Of a stretch of DNA of 64,000 bases, positions 9,092 through 18,954 are shown piece after piece (position 1 is the first letter of the stretch; the number at the start of each line of letters is the position of its first letter). Both the position numbers and the translations under genes were made by a program. Where the stretch lies: the NCBI RefSeq assembly GCF_023073915.1, contig NZ_JADPKK010000023.1:434001-498000 (forward strand), written 5' to 3'. This DNA is from Bradyrhizobium sp. 149. Lineage in GTDB: Bacteria; Pseudomonadota; Alphaproteobacteria; Rhizobiales; Xanthobacteraceae. Under the pieces are notes generated by a model. The model was not told where the DNA came from and did no database searches. It saw only the letters and a list, made by a program, of their open reading frames with translations.

Positions 9092-9346
9092 CTAGCGGCT
9101 CATATCGCGCGTGTTGGACTTATTTTTCTTTCCTTTCTTCGCGTTTGGCGCAGGCTGTTGCGGCGGCGCGATCGCCAGCGGATGAGACGGCACGCGCAGC
9201 CGCTGGATGCCGGCATCGTCCCTGAGTGCATCCGTATCCAGACGCTGGCTCCGGTCAGCAGAGTCGCGCGGGTCCGCGGCCGCGGCGGATGCTGCCGTCA
9301 AACCGACAATGACCCCGATCACCACCCGAGCACGCCTCAACGTCAT
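9092..9346 (-). CDS. small periplasmic hypothetical protein (84 aa)
   Basis: The N-terminus is a signal peptide (RRARVVIGVIVGLTAASAAAA, cleavage near AAADP). The mature chain is short and hydrophilic and ends in a lysine-rich tail (NAKKGKKNKSN). It follows the outer-membrane protein gene at 9359 by 12 bases on the same strand, so the two are probably co-transcribed. No family recognised. Confidence 0.5.
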   Translation of the reverse strand: MTLRRARVVIGVIVGLTAASAAAADPRDSADRSQRLDTDALRDDAGIQRLRVPSHPLAIAPPQQPAPNAKKGKKNKSNTRDMSR

Positions 9347-9358
9347 CTTGCAGACCTC

Positions 9359-10177
9359 TCAAAACGCAAAATCAAGTCGGGGACCGATCCTGAGATCCCT
9401 GTAGCGCCGCACCATGACGTTCGATTCTCGCGCCTCGTACAGCACGCTCGTCGTAAGCGAAACGTTGCTGGCAAAATTATACTTCAGGCCGATATCCGCG
9501 GAGTAGATTTGATCCTGTCGTCCCCTGTTCAGCCCGTCGGTGAACCAGAAGGCTTCGAACAACGGCGTGCTGACGATCGACCATTTTGGATCGAGCTTGA
9601 CCTCAATGCCGAGCAAGGCATCGAAGCGCCAGCGGCGAGCTTCCGCGAGATCAGAAAACCGGTAGGTCAGGAGCAACAGCGGTGAGAATGTCACATTGCT
9701 CACGCGGAAGTCGCGCGCCACCGAGCCCATCACGTCTTCCGACGTGAAAGCGAGATTGCGATAGACCCCGTCGAAATCGTATCGGTGCTCGTAGATGGCG
9801 GAGAAGCGCCAGCCGTCCCAATTCTCCGTCACGCGCGCTCCCATCCGCGCCACTGCGGCATTGCCGTCTTTCTCTCTCGCGAAGGCGTCAAATTGTGCGC
9901 GTGCATAGAGCCGGTACGACAGGTCCTCTGTGAGGTTCCCGGCCAGCCTGACGCTCACGTCGGGCTCATAGAAGAAATCGGACTTGCGATTGTCCCGGCT
10001 GAACAAGGCATTATCGGTGAAGTTCGGCATGACGGAGCCGACGACGCTCCATGACGGAGCGGTGTAATACGGTACGGGGCTGCTCGCCTTCAGTTCGGTG
10101 AGATCGACGTCCGCTGCCCACGCAGTGCCGGTTCCCAACAATCCTAGGACCGGCAAAAGAGCACTCGACCCGCGCAT
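9359..10177 (-). CDS. outer-membrane beta-barrel protein (272 aa)
   Basis: I chose the ATG at 10177 because GAGGA precedes it and it begins a proper signal peptide (MRGSSALLPVLGLLGTGTAWA). A longer frame upstream has no signal. The mature protein has alternating hydrophobic/polar strands (SYRLYARAQFDAF, NWDGWRFSAIYEHRYDF, FSPLLLLTYRFSD, FSIVSTPLFEAFWF-like) and ends in an aromatic residue (PRLDFAF), the usual C-terminal signal for BAM-dependent insertion. It is probably a small porin or structural barrel. It lies downstream of the arc genes, but the 256-base gap suggests its own promoter. Substrate unknown. Confidence 0.7.
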   Translation of the reverse strand: MRGSSALLPVLGLLGTGTAWAADVDLTELKASSPVPYYTAPSWSVVGSVMPNFTDNALFSRDNRKSDFFYEPDVSVRLAGNLTEDLSYRLYARAQFDAFAREKDGNAAVARMGARVTENWDGWRFSAIYEHRYDFDGVYRNLAFTSEDVMGSVARDFRVSNVTFSPLLLLTYRFSDLAEARRWRFDALLGIEVKLDPKWSIVSTPLFEAFWFTDGLNRGRQDQIYSADIGLKYNFASNVSLTTSVLYEARESNVMVRRYRDLRIGPRLDFAF

Positions 10178-10433
10178 GGTGTTCCTCGATGGCTTTCCGT
10201 GCACCAGGAATCGCCCTAGCCTGGGCGGCGATTGTGGCGTGTTAGTGGTATGATTCAAAATCAGTGATTGAATCGATGGATCGCCATTTCGTAATTTGCC
10301 GAAAGGTTTTCGCTCGCCCGTCGCGGAATAAACGTATGGAGCCAAACCTGCGCCTGATCCGGTCGATCGCTGGTGCAAGGCCGGAGCGGCGCTCCGCCCT
10401 GACACGCTGGCCTCACCAGTCGATCCGCATAGT

Positions 10434-11696
10434 CTAGTAGTCTGCCGCATCCCTGGTGATCGGACAGGTCATGCAATGACCGCCTCCCCGGCCCCGCCCG
10501 AGCTCTGCCCCGACGATGGTGATCACCTCGATCCCTTCCTTGCGCAGCAGGGTGTTGGTGTAGGTATTGCGGTCATAGGCGAACACCACGCCCGGGGAGG
10601 CGCAAACCAGATTGGCGCCGCTGTCCCACTGTGTGCGCTCGCGCATATAGGCGTTGCCCCCGGTCTCAATCACACGCAGCTTCTTCAGGCCAAGGGCTTC
10701 GGCCACGACGTCCACGAACGGCTTTTCGTCCCTGCGCAGCTCGAGGCCGGCCGAATTGTCGGCTGGCCGGTAGGAAAACGCCGCGATGTTGTTGACAATG
10801 TCGGGATACAGCAGAACGCAATCCCTGTCAGCGAACGTGAAGACGGTGTCGAGATGCATCGCCGCACGGAGCCTCGGCATCGCGGCAACGATCACGCGCT
10901 CCGCCGCCTTGTTCTTGAACAAGGCCGCGGCGACCTGGCTGATCGCCTGCCGCGAGGTGCGCTCGCTCAACCCGATCAGCACGTTGCCCTTCCCGATCGG
11001 CATCACATCGCCGCCTTCCAGCGTCGCAAGGCCGTGGTCCCGCGTCGGATCGCCCCACCAGACATTGACCTTGCCGGCGAAATCCGGATGGAACATGTAG
11101 ATGGCTGTTGTGAGGATCGGTTCTTCGTGCCGGGCGGGCCAGTAGAGCGAGTTCAGCGTGACCCCGCCGTAGATCCAGCAGGTCGTGTCCCGCGTATACA
11201 GCGTGTTGGGAAGCGGCGGCAGCAGATACTCGGTCATGCCGGCGGCCTCGCGGACGAGCTTGAGCATCTCGCCGCCATGGGCATCCGGGAAGTCATGGGT
11301 CGAAACGCCCCCAATCAGCGTTTCGGCCAGGTCGCGCGGCTTGAGGCTTTCCAGGTAGCCCCGCAGCTCATCGACGAGGCCGAGGCCGACCTGATCGGGA
11401 ACGACTTGGTTGTCGAGAATCCACTTCCTGGCCTCGGGGATCGCGACCGTCTCCGCCAGCAGATTGTGCATCTCGACGACTTCGATATCGCGGTCGCGCA
11501 TCTTCTGCACAAAGTCGAAGTGATCGCGCTTGGCGTTTTCGACCCACAGCACGTCGTCGAACAGCAGGGTGTCGCAATTGGACGGCGTGAGGCGTTGATG
11601 GGCGCGGCCGGGCGAGCAGACCATCACCTTCCGGAGTTGACCGACCTCCGAATGGACCCCGAAGGAAACCGAGCCGTCCGACGCCTGCTTTGCCAT
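10434..11696 (-). CDS. arcA: arginine deiminase
   Basis: The enzyme hydrolyses L-arginine to L-citrulline and ammonia in the cytoplasm. The ATG at 11696 (MAKQASDGSVSFGVHSEVGQ) has a GGGAGA site and gives 420 residues, the usual family length. The active-site blocks are all present: NTLYTRDTTCW, TLEGGDV, AAMHLDTVFTF and the nucleophile Cys408 in GGGHCMTCP. It starts 26 bases after arcD (11723-13156), so uptake of arginine and its deimination are coupled. No ornithine carbamoyltransferase (arcB) or carbamate kinase (arcC) gene lies in the window, so here it may serve ammonia production and acid tolerance rather than ATP synthesis. Confidence 0.95.
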   Translation of the reverse strand: MAKQASDGSVSFGVHSEVGQLRKVMVCSPGRAHQRLTPSNCDTLLFDDVLWVENAKRDHFDFVQKMRDRDIEVVEMHNLLAETVAIPEARKWILDNQVVPDQVGLGLVDELRGYLESLKPRDLAETLIGGVSTHDFPDAHGGEMLKLVREAAGMTEYLLPPLPNTLYTRDTTCWIYGGVTLNSLYWPARHEEPILTTAIYMFHPDFAGKVNVWWGDPTRDHGLATLEGGDVMPIGKGNVLIGLSERTSRQAISQVAAALFKNKAAERVIVAAMPRLRAAMHLDTVFTFADRDCVLLYPDIVNNIAAFSYRPADNSAGLELRRDEKPFVDVVAEALGLKKLRVIETGGNAYMRERTQWDSGANLVCASPGVVFAYDRNTYTNTLLRKEGIEVITIVGAELGRGRGGGHCMTCPITRDAADY

Positions 11697-11722
11697 GGGA
11701 ATTCTCCCGGGAGTTGCGTTGC

Positions 11723-13156
11723 CTAGATGGTGATGTAGCCGGTGGCCAATCCGTGGATACCGATAGCGGCGCCAAGGGCGGCGGCGATGAAGATGGCCCA
11801 CTCGACGGCCGTAAACACCCTCGCCTTCTGCTCCAGACGCGCCCAGAAGTAGAGTGCCGTACCGGGGGCATAGAGGATCAAGGACAGCAGCAGGAACTTC
11901 ATTCCGGCGGCGTAGATCAGGAATAGCGTGTAGATGACGGCGATGCCGGCAAAGACCATGTCGCGCGTTCTAGCGCGGCCGCTCTTCTCATAGGTCTCGC
12001 CTCGCCCCGTGAGCAGAAGCCCATAGGCTGCGACGAGGAAGAACGGAATCAGCGACATCACGCTCGTCAGATTGAGCATCAACGCGAACGCATCCTGCGA
12101 CCAATAGGTGCTGATGACGAAGAGCTGAACGATCACATTGGTGAGCCAAAGCGCCGCAGCCGGCACCTTGTTCGCATTTTCCGTGCCGAACAGGGCCGGC
12201 ATGTCCCTGGTCCGGCCGGCGGCGGAGAGCACCTCGGCGCAGATCAGCGACCAGGCGAGATAGGCCCCCAACACCGAAACCAGGAGCCCGACGCTGACGA
12301 AGATCGCGCCCCAATGTCCGACGAGGGCCTCCAGCACCGTCGCCATCGAGGGCTGCCGCATGCCGGCGATCTCGGCGCGGGGAAGCACGGCATAGGGCAG
12401 CATGGTCACGAGCACCATCAGGCTCGTCACGATCGCAAATCCCAGAATGGTCGCAGCGCCGACATGCTCACGTTCCTTGGCGTAGCGTGAATAGACGCTG
12501 GCGCCCTCAATGCCGAGAAAGACGAACACGGTGACCAGCATGGTCGCGCGAATCTGCTCGAACAGACCCTTGTCCGGCATGCCCTCTCCGCCCCAGAAAT
12601 TCGCTCGAAACAGGTCCGCCTTGAACCCAACGATCAGGATCACGATGAAGACGAGGATCGGTACGATCTTCGCGATCGTCACGATCGTGTTGATCGCAGC
12701 TGCCTGCTGCACACCGCGCAGGATCATGAAGTGGAACAGCCATATTCCGATCGAGGCGACGACGATCGCGATCACGGTGTTCCCGTCGCCGAAGACCGGG
12801 AAGAAAGCGCCGAGCGTCGACTTGATCAGCACCCAATAGGAGACGTTGCCGATGCAGCTGCCGACCCAGTATCCGAATGCCGACAGGAAGCCGGGATAGT
12901 CGCCAAACCCCTCCTTCGCATAAGCATAGACGCCGGCATCGAGCTCGGGCTTTCGTTCCGCCAGCGCCTGGAACACCCGCGCGAGGGTGTACATGCCGCC
13001 GCCGGCGATGCACCAGGCGAAGATGGCTCCGAACGGCCCGGTGGCGATACCGAAGGTTCTCGGCAGTGAAAAGATACCCGAGCCGACCATCGAGCCGACC
13101 ACCATCGCGGTCAACGCGAACAACGAGAGCTTCTGGATTGAGGACGTCTCAGTCAT
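11723..13156 (-). CDS. arcD: APC-superfamily arginine/ornithine antiporter
   Basis: This 477-residue inner-membrane protein has about twelve to thirteen membrane segments and the APC start motif (VVGSMVGSGIFSLP) in its first helix. The ATG at 13156 (MTETSSIQKLSL) is preferred over an in-frame start 11 codons upstream because its N-terminus matches the paralogue at 20821. The adjacent arcA gene points to exchange of external arginine for an internal product such as ornithine or citrulline. KPELDAGVYAYAKEGFGDY and the later IEGASVYSRYA block are shared with the second ArcD-like gene in the window. Confidence 0.88.
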   Translation of the reverse strand: MTETSSIQKLSLFALTAMVVGSMVGSGIFSLPRTFGIATGPFGAIFAWCIAGGGMYTLARVFQALAERKPELDAGVYAYAKEGFGDYPGFLSAFGYWVGSCIGNVSYWVLIKSTLGAFFPVFGDGNTVIAIVVASIGIWLFHFMILRGVQQAAAINTIVTIAKIVPILVFIVILIVGFKADLFRANFWGGEGMPDKGLFEQIRATMLVTVFVFLGIEGASVYSRYAKEREHVGAATILGFAIVTSLMVLVTMLPYAVLPRAEIAGMRQPSMATVLEALVGHWGAIFVSVGLLVSVLGAYLAWSLICAEVLSAAGRTRDMPALFGTENANKVPAAALWLTNVIVQLFVISTYWSQDAFALMLNLTSVMSLIPFFLVAAYGLLLTGRGETYEKSGRARTRDMVFAGIAVIYTLFLIYAAGMKFLLLSLILYAPGTALYFWARLEQKARVFTAVEWAIFIAAALGAAIGIHGLATGYITI

Positions 13157-13248
13157 GTGAAGACCTCGCGACACGAGCGTGCGTTGCATCCCGGTCGATC
13201 GACTTGCCCACCGGTCGCACCATGCACCTTGCGCCGCGGCCAGAATAT

Positions 13249-13262
13249 TAGGTGATTACCTA
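13249..13262. promoter_or_regulatory. palindrome upstream of arcD
   Basis: TAGGTGATTACCTA has perfect 5-bp arms around a 4-base centre and lies about 93 bases before the arcD start. It may be an operator, but I cannot link it to a regulator. Confidence 0.35.
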
Positions 13263-13300
13263 GTCGAGGATCGGGATTCTCCTCGCCGGTGACGGAGCGC

Positions 13301-14850
13301 TCACACTGGAGACGAAGTGGAAGCTTCGGCTTCTCCCTTTTCTCCGAACCAGGTCCCGTAGAGTGTCGGCAGCAAAATCAGCGTCAGCAAGGTCGCAACC
13401 AGCAGGCCACCCATGATTGCGACCGCCATCGGTCCCCAGAACACGGTCGGAGCGATCGGGATCACGCCGAGCACGGTCGATATTGCAGTCAGCATGATGG
13501 GACGAAAGCGGGAGCTGCTGGCATCCAGCGCCGCCTCCCAGGGGCTCTTGCCCTCCGCCCGCTCCGCATCGATCTGGCCAATCAAGATCACGGCATTCTT
13601 GCTGATCATGCCAAGCAAGGCGAGAACGCCGAGAATGGTGACGAAACCCATCGACCTCCCCGAAAGTAGCAGCGCGGCGACAACACCGATCATGCCGAGC
13701 GGCGCCACGCTCACGACCATCAACAGCCGCGGAAAGCTCTGCTCAACGGGATGGCAAGCGCGATGATGAGGCCCGGGCGGATTCCGAGGCTGATGAAACT
13801 TACCACCATGATGATGGCGATCGCCTGCAGCAGCGAGGTCATGAATTCGCCGATCGCGTTGCCGACCACGACGGCTTGGTCGGCGACGAGCGTCGGCTCG
13901 ATTCCGATCGGCAGGTCGGCCGTGATCTGCGCCATCGCGCCTTTGACGTGGCGACCGAGCGCGAGAATGTCGCCGCCATCGCGCATTGCGATAGCGAGCC
14001 CGATTGCCGGCTGACCATTGACCCGAAACATCGGCTGCGGCGGATCCACGTAGCCGCGCCGCACCTGCGCGATCACTCAGGCGGATGGTGCGACCGCTTG
14101 CAACAAAATTGACGCCGGCGATGTCCTGCTCGGATTGGAAGCCGCCGGAAACCCGAACGGAAATGGTCTCCTTGCCCGTCTGGATCACGCCCGCCGGACG
14201 AACAATGTTCTGCGATCGCAGCGCGGCGAGCAGAGCCGCCCGATCGACGCCGATCGTCGCAAGCGCCTGCTTTGAGAACTCGACGAAAATCACCTCGTCT
14301 TGTGCGCCCAGCAGCTCGATCTTCGATACGTCCGGGATCTGGAGCAATCGCGAGCGGATCTCCTCGACGTGATCACGCAACTCCCGCTGGAAGAAACCGT
14401 CGCTCGTAAAGCCATAGATGATGCCGAAGGTGTCGCCGAAATCATCGTTGAAGCCGGGGCCGACAACTCCCGCCGGCAGCGTGCGGCGCATGTCACCGAT
14501 GTTCTTCCTCACCTGGTACCAGGTATCGGTGACCTGCCTTGCCTTCGCGCTCCCCTTCAGGTTGACGAAAATCGTGACCATGCCCGCCCGGGTGAAGCTG
14601 CGCAGGAAGTCCAGATGGGGCGTCTCCTGCAATCGTCGCTCGAGCCGCTCCGTCACCTGCTTCATCGTCTCTTCGGCCTTTGCGCCCGGCCAGGCCGCCT
14701 GAACGAGCATCGTCTTGATAGTGAACGATGGATCCTCATTCCGGCCGAGGCGGAATAGGCGAGGTAGCCGGCGATCACGGCAACCAACATGGCGTAGACC
14801 ACCACCGAGCGATGCTTGAGCGCCCATTCGGAAAGGTTGAGCCCGCTCAT
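13301..14850 (-). pseudogene. RND efflux permease with internal deletion and frameshifts
   Basis: Three frames together read as one RND (HAE1-type) permease. The start at 14850 gives the first membrane helix (HRSVVVYAMLVAVIAGYLAY). The 14720-14090 stretch gives the porter domain (LERRLQETPHLDFLRSFTRA). A second frame (14076-13720) runs to SLGIRPGLIIALAIPL. The text then jumps to FPRLLMVVSVAPLGMIG, which belongs to a late membrane helix. Intact members have about 1030 residues; only about 515 codons remain. The Asp pair of helix 4 that carries protons lies in the missing part. Together with the adaptor at 14847 it was once a tripartite efflux operon. Confidence 0.85.
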
Positions 14851-15797
14851 GGCGCCGCCCCGAGCACGCGCACCTTCTGGCCGGGATGAAGAGCCTGAAC
14901 GCCAGCGGTGACGATGATCTCCCCTGCGTCCAATCCCTGCGAGATGATGACGTCGGCCTGGTCGAAGCGCAGGATGTCGACGTTTCGCGCCGACACGACG
15001 TTCGTCGAGGGATCGACGATCCAGACGGCCGGCTGCCGATCGATCCGCGTCAAAGCTGTTGCGGGTATGTCGATCACCGGCCCGGAGCCGGTCTCGATAC
15101 GTCCGTTCACGGTGGCGCCGAGCCGCACGGCTGTCGGCGGATCCGTCAAGCCGACCTTGACCTCGAAGGTGCGGGTGACGGGGTCCGCTTGCGCAGCGAT
15201 CTGACGGATGCGGCCTTGCGCCGTGATCGTCGGATCATCGGCCAGGCTGACGGTGACCTGCACGTCGGCGGGCGCCGATCTGACCATCTGAGCCGGGACG
15301 TCGAAGACCGCGTCCCGGCCATCCTGCCGGGCGATCCTCGCGATCATTTGCCCGGCCTGAACCACCTCGCCCGCCGACGGCACCGTCGCGGTGATCTTGC
15401 CGGGCGCGTCGGCTCGCAGCTCAGTGAAGCTGACGAGATCGTGCGCGGAACTGATTTGCGCTTCCGCGGCCTCGACCTGCGACTGGGAGGTGTGTCGTGC
15501 TTGCGTTGCCGCTTCGAAATTGGCACGCGTGGTCCACCCCTGCGCCAACAGCGTCTCCTGGCGCTCATAGTGGTTACGCGCTTGCGTCAGCTGGGCCTGT
15601 GCAGCGGAAAAAGTCGCCTTCGCCTGCCGCAATGCGCTCAGCTCGTTCTGAGACTCCAGTTGGGCCAGCAGCTGGCCGCCCTCAACCCTGTCACCTAGCT
15701 TGGTGTGGTTCGCAAGCAAGCGTCCGGAGATCCGGAAGGCAACGCTCACTTGGTCCTCCGCCTCGCGAAAGCTTGTCTTAGTGGCAACCGCAATCAC
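14847..15797 (-). pseudogene. RND efflux periplasmic adaptor (HlyD/AcrA type), 5'-truncated
   Basis: The translation has the adaptor order: a half biotinyl-lipoyl motif (GRLLANHTKLGDRVEGGQLL), a long alpha-hairpin rich in Ala/Gln, the second lipoyl half (DAPGKITATVPSAGEVVQAG), and beta-barrel parts ending HPGQKVRVLGAAP. It lacks the signal peptide and the first 40 or so residues: homology begins only at about codon 8 (FREAEDQVSVAF). The first codons are the antisense of the DUF3551 fragment that starts at the same point. It overlaps the next permease start by four bases. With no export signal and a broken pump, it is unlikely to work. Confidence 0.8.
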
Positions 15798-15966
15798 GGG
15801 AATGCTGTTGGTCGTGCCATCAACGGTACCTGCGCAAGCTCAGCAGAGCCAATGGTGCTCCAAGTTCAAGGGAATGGTGAACTTCAGATACTCGACCGAG
15901 GATCAGTGCCGCGCGTCACGCAGCGGCAGAGGCGGCACCTGCTTCCCACGGCAGGCGTCGCGCTAG
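15775..15966 (+). pseudogene. DUF3551-like small secreted protein, start lost at a junction
   Basis: The plus frame reads KLVLVATAITGMLLVVPS with an AQA cleavage site, a signal peptide. It is followed by QWCSKFKGMVNFRYSTEDQC and GRGGTC, the WC ... YxxxxQC ... G..C pattern of DUF3551 proteins. No good ATG precedes KLVLV because the DNA to the left belongs to the truncated adaptor on the other strand, so the first codons were lost when the two genes were joined. A weak start within the signal (ATG 15802) remains possible. Confidence 0.5.
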
Positions 15967-16242
15967 TTGCGCGGTAGGGCCGCAAGAGCCCGTCCAAAGC
16001 GATGGCGTCGAACGATCCGCTCGTGGACGCCCTTGGAACCGGTATGGATGCTGCTATATCGCTACGCGAGCTGTCGCTTCGACTTACCGAGCAACTCCCG
16101 GCTGCGGACACCAAAAGCAGAGCCGCCGCCGAGATGCAGCATTCGATGTGCAAGGCCCCGTTTGCGAAACACCGCAGGATGGTACGGGCCAACCTGTCAC
16201 CGATCGAGGGATCCGATGTGAGAGGCTCTTCCGGAAAGCAAG

Positions 16243-16617
16243 ATGCGCGTGCGGTCGCCGCGGCCACCTGGACGAGCTTGGCTTTACTGGGGCCGGCCAC
16301 GTCGCGGCGCTCGCCTCGTGCCATCCTCCAATTGGGGTGTCTGTTCCTGTATCACTCCGTCGTGGCCGGAACGGACGTCGCAAGGCGCGCACTCGATCCC
16401 CGCCTGCCGCTGCGCCCCGGATTCATCACCTATCCAACGCGTCTTCCTCGTGGCCAGCGCCGGAATGTATTCGCGACGCTGACCAGCCTGTTGCCTGGCA
16501 CGGTGCTGGCCGGAGAAGCGAACGCGCAACTCCTCTATCATTGCCTTGACGTCGAACAGGCCGTGGTCGCCGAGCTTGCCCGGGAGGAAGCGGCCTGGTG
16601 CGAGCGCTTTACAATGA
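16243..16617 (+). pseudogene. Mrp/Mnh cation-proton antiporter subunit E, degraded
   Basis: Readable sequence includes FLYHSVVAGTDVARRALDP, then LPLRPGFITYPTRLP, and the signature TLTSLLPGTVLAGEANAQLL and HCLDVEQAVVAEL, all typical of the MnhE/PhaE membrane subunit. The N-terminal helices are in another frame or missing. The proper stop overlapping the next start (ATGA at 16614) has been put out of frame, so E and F are now read as one chain. Confidence 0.7.
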
Positions 16618-16770
16618 CTGAGTTCCTGACGGCCGCGGTCCGCTTCATACTGGCGATGCTGGCGCTTGGCCTGGTGTCGATCCTGCGTGGCCCTGGCGAC
16701 GCTGACCGCGTGACGGCGACCCAATTGATCGGGACCGGGGGCATGGCGGCGCTGCTGCTGCTCGGCACGG
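16614..16770 (+). pseudogene. Mrp/Mnh antiporter subunit F, 3'-truncated
   Basis: The ATG at 16614 begins MTEFLTAAVRFILAMLALGL, followed by RGPGDADRVTATQLIGTGG, the conserved core of MnhF/PhaF. The third membrane helix is missing: after LLLLGTA the sequence passes straight into subunit C. An intact subunit has about 90 residues; about 52 remain. Confidence 0.65.
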
Positions 16771-16998
16771 CAATCTGCTCGGCAGCGGCGTGTTCCTCCT
16801 GTTGGGCGGCGAGGTGCGGCGCCCGGGATGGGCAACGATCCCGTGCCGCAGGCCTCGGTGATCACCGGTGTGGTCGTCGCTTTTTCCGCAACGGCTCTGG
16901 CAATTGCGCTCCTGCTCCGGTTGTGCCGGGCGACCGCCTCCGCGGCGCCAAGAAGTGGTGGGTCGCCGGAGGACGGCCCGGATCAGGCCGGTGGCTGA
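16769..16998 (+). pseudogene. Mrp/Mnh antiporter subunit C (NuoK-like), fragment
   Basis: One frame starts GNLLGSGVFLLLGGEVRRPG. After a shift near 16828 another gives NDPVPQASVITGVVVAFSAT and ends with a TGA at 16996. Together they are the second and third helices of the NuoK-like C subunit. The first helix is missing. The stop overlaps the subunit D start by one base, as in intact operons. Confidence 0.65.
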
Positions 16999-18768
16999 TG
17001 CCCCCCTCCCCAGCGCTTGACGCGGCAACAACCCCGAGCGGCTTCGTGCTGGTGCTGTCGATTGCCATCCCAATCAGCGGCGCGTTGCTGGCCTTCGTTC
17101 TGGGCGACCGACACGTCAGGCTGGTCGCATGCGCGACGAGCCCGCTTGGACTGGCGACCGCGGTGGCGACTCTGCTGGCGCTGCCGCGGAGTACGGGACC
17201 TCTCGTTTATCTGCTCGGCGCGTGGCCGCCGCCGCTCGGGGTGGCACTGCGCGCGGACGGATTATCCGCGGTGATGCTCGGGGCGACCGCAATCGTGATC
17301 TGCGCGGTCGCCGTCTTTTCCTATGCTGATTTCTCCGTAACGGCGCACGAAACCCGCGCGCAATTCGCGTTCTGGACCTTGCTGCTGACCGTCTGGGGAG
17401 CGCTGAACACCATCTTTGTCGCCGGAGACCTCTTCACGCTTTACGTTGCGCTAGAATTGCTGACATTCGCCGCGGTACCGCTGGTCTCGCTGGATGGGCG
17501 CCCGGAGACGCTGCGGGCCGCGATACTGTATCTGCTGTTCGCATTGTTCGGCTCCGTGCTCTATTTGCTGGGCACGTCACTCCTCTACGGTCTATATGGC
17601 ACTCTGGACATCGTGCTGCTGTCGCATCAGACCGGAGCGGAGCCTGCCGCGCGGGTCGCGGCGGCATTGATGACAACCGGTCTTCTGGCCAAGACCGCGC
17701 TTTTTCCGCTGCACCTCTGGCTCCCGCCCGCTCATGCAGGCGCACCGCCTGCCGCCAGTGCGATTCTGTCCGGCCTCGTCGTCAAGGGATCGTTCTTCAT
17801 CATCGTGCGGCTCTGGTTCCAGGTGATGCCCGGACTGCCCGGTTTTGCAGCAGCCCAACTGCTCGCCGCTCTGGGAGCGGCCGCAATCGCGTTCGGCAGC
17901 ATTGTCGCGCTGCGCCAGCAGCGACTGAAGCTTCTGATTGCCTATTCTACGTTGGCCCAGATCGGATATCTCTTCCTGATGATTCCACTCGCGCTCGATG
18001 CTTCGGGCAAGCTGGAGAGTGGCGAAGCTTTGGCAGGCGGTCTGCTGCAGGCCGTCTCTCATGCCACCGCGAAAGCGGCAATGTTCATGGCTGCCGGATC
18101 CATCTACGTCGGCCTGGGCCATGATCGCATCACCGGGCTCCGGGGTGTCGCACGCGCCTTGCCGTTGAGTGTCCTGGCCTTCGCCGTCGCGGGTATCGCG
18201 CTGATCGGCGTACAGCCGAGCGGCGCGTCCTGGCGAAAGAGCTGTTGCACCTCGCTGCGGCGGGAACGGGGCAGTGGTGGTGGGCAATCGCCCTCGAAGC
18301 GGGCGGAATGTTCACGGCCGCCTACGTGGTGCTGGTGCTGGCTCACGCGCTAGCGCCCTCGGACGATCCGATTGCGTTGGTCGGCCCGGCACCGCGCCTC
18401 CGGAACGCGGCGGCGCTCGTCCTGGCATTGTGCTCGCTATTGCTGGGACTTCTGCCTTGGACTCCCTATCTGCCCGTCCCCAACACTTCGACGTCAGGCC
18501 TCATCGAAACCGGGATGCTCTCCAAAACGTTTTTCACCGTCCTGGGAGGCGTCGTGTTGGCGATTCTGCTCACGCCCTCGTCGCAGCAGCTTGGGTGTCG
18601 GCGCGTTGGAAGTTCGCCACCCAAACACTCGATCCATTCCGACGCATTTGCCGTGCATCTGACCGTCTTGTCGAGCGGGGCAACGGCATTCTCTGCCAAT
18701 GGCCGGCGGCAAGCATCTGCCTTCTCGCGCTAGCTTTGCTATTCGGCGCGCTGATTATGGCCGTGTGA
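16998..18768 (+). pseudogene. mnhD: Mrp/Mnh antiporter subunit D (NuoN/NuoM-like), two frameshifts
   Basis: Most of this proton-channel subunit is intact. It has about fourteen membrane helices, the ELLTFAAVPLVSL region with the conserved Glu, LLAKTALFPLHLWLPPAHAG with the conserved Lys and His, and KLLIAYSTLAQIGYLF. A missing base near 18222 moves the frame inside PPSGAYLAKELL (here QPSGA, then LAKELLHLAAAGTG in the next frame). A second shift near 18590 leads to the C-terminus (WPAASICLLALALLFGALIMAV). Large subunit A and B genes are absent, so the complex could not assemble even if D were repaired. Confidence 0.8.
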
Positions 18769-18954
18769 GACGGAACGTCAAGCATCGGTGGCGAATGCCG
18801 TGCCCTACCCAGCCGGTGATCAGGAACATTCATCCCTACACCCCAGGGTTTTCTCCGATGCCGCCACGGCGGACCGGCAGCTAATCTTTGTCAGCGTGTC
18901 TAGCCGGGGCCTACCAGACTTAGCCGGCGGACCTCGATCCAGCAGGAGGCTTGC

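Noticed and set aside
10476..11726. 416-codon plus-strand frame
   Set aside because: It is the antisense of arcA, has no domain, and exists because of high GC.
16002..18353. A single 783-codon plus-strand frame
   Set aside because: It is a chance joining of non-coding sequence with Mnh E, F, C and D fragments; the family boundaries and overlapping start sites show separate genes.
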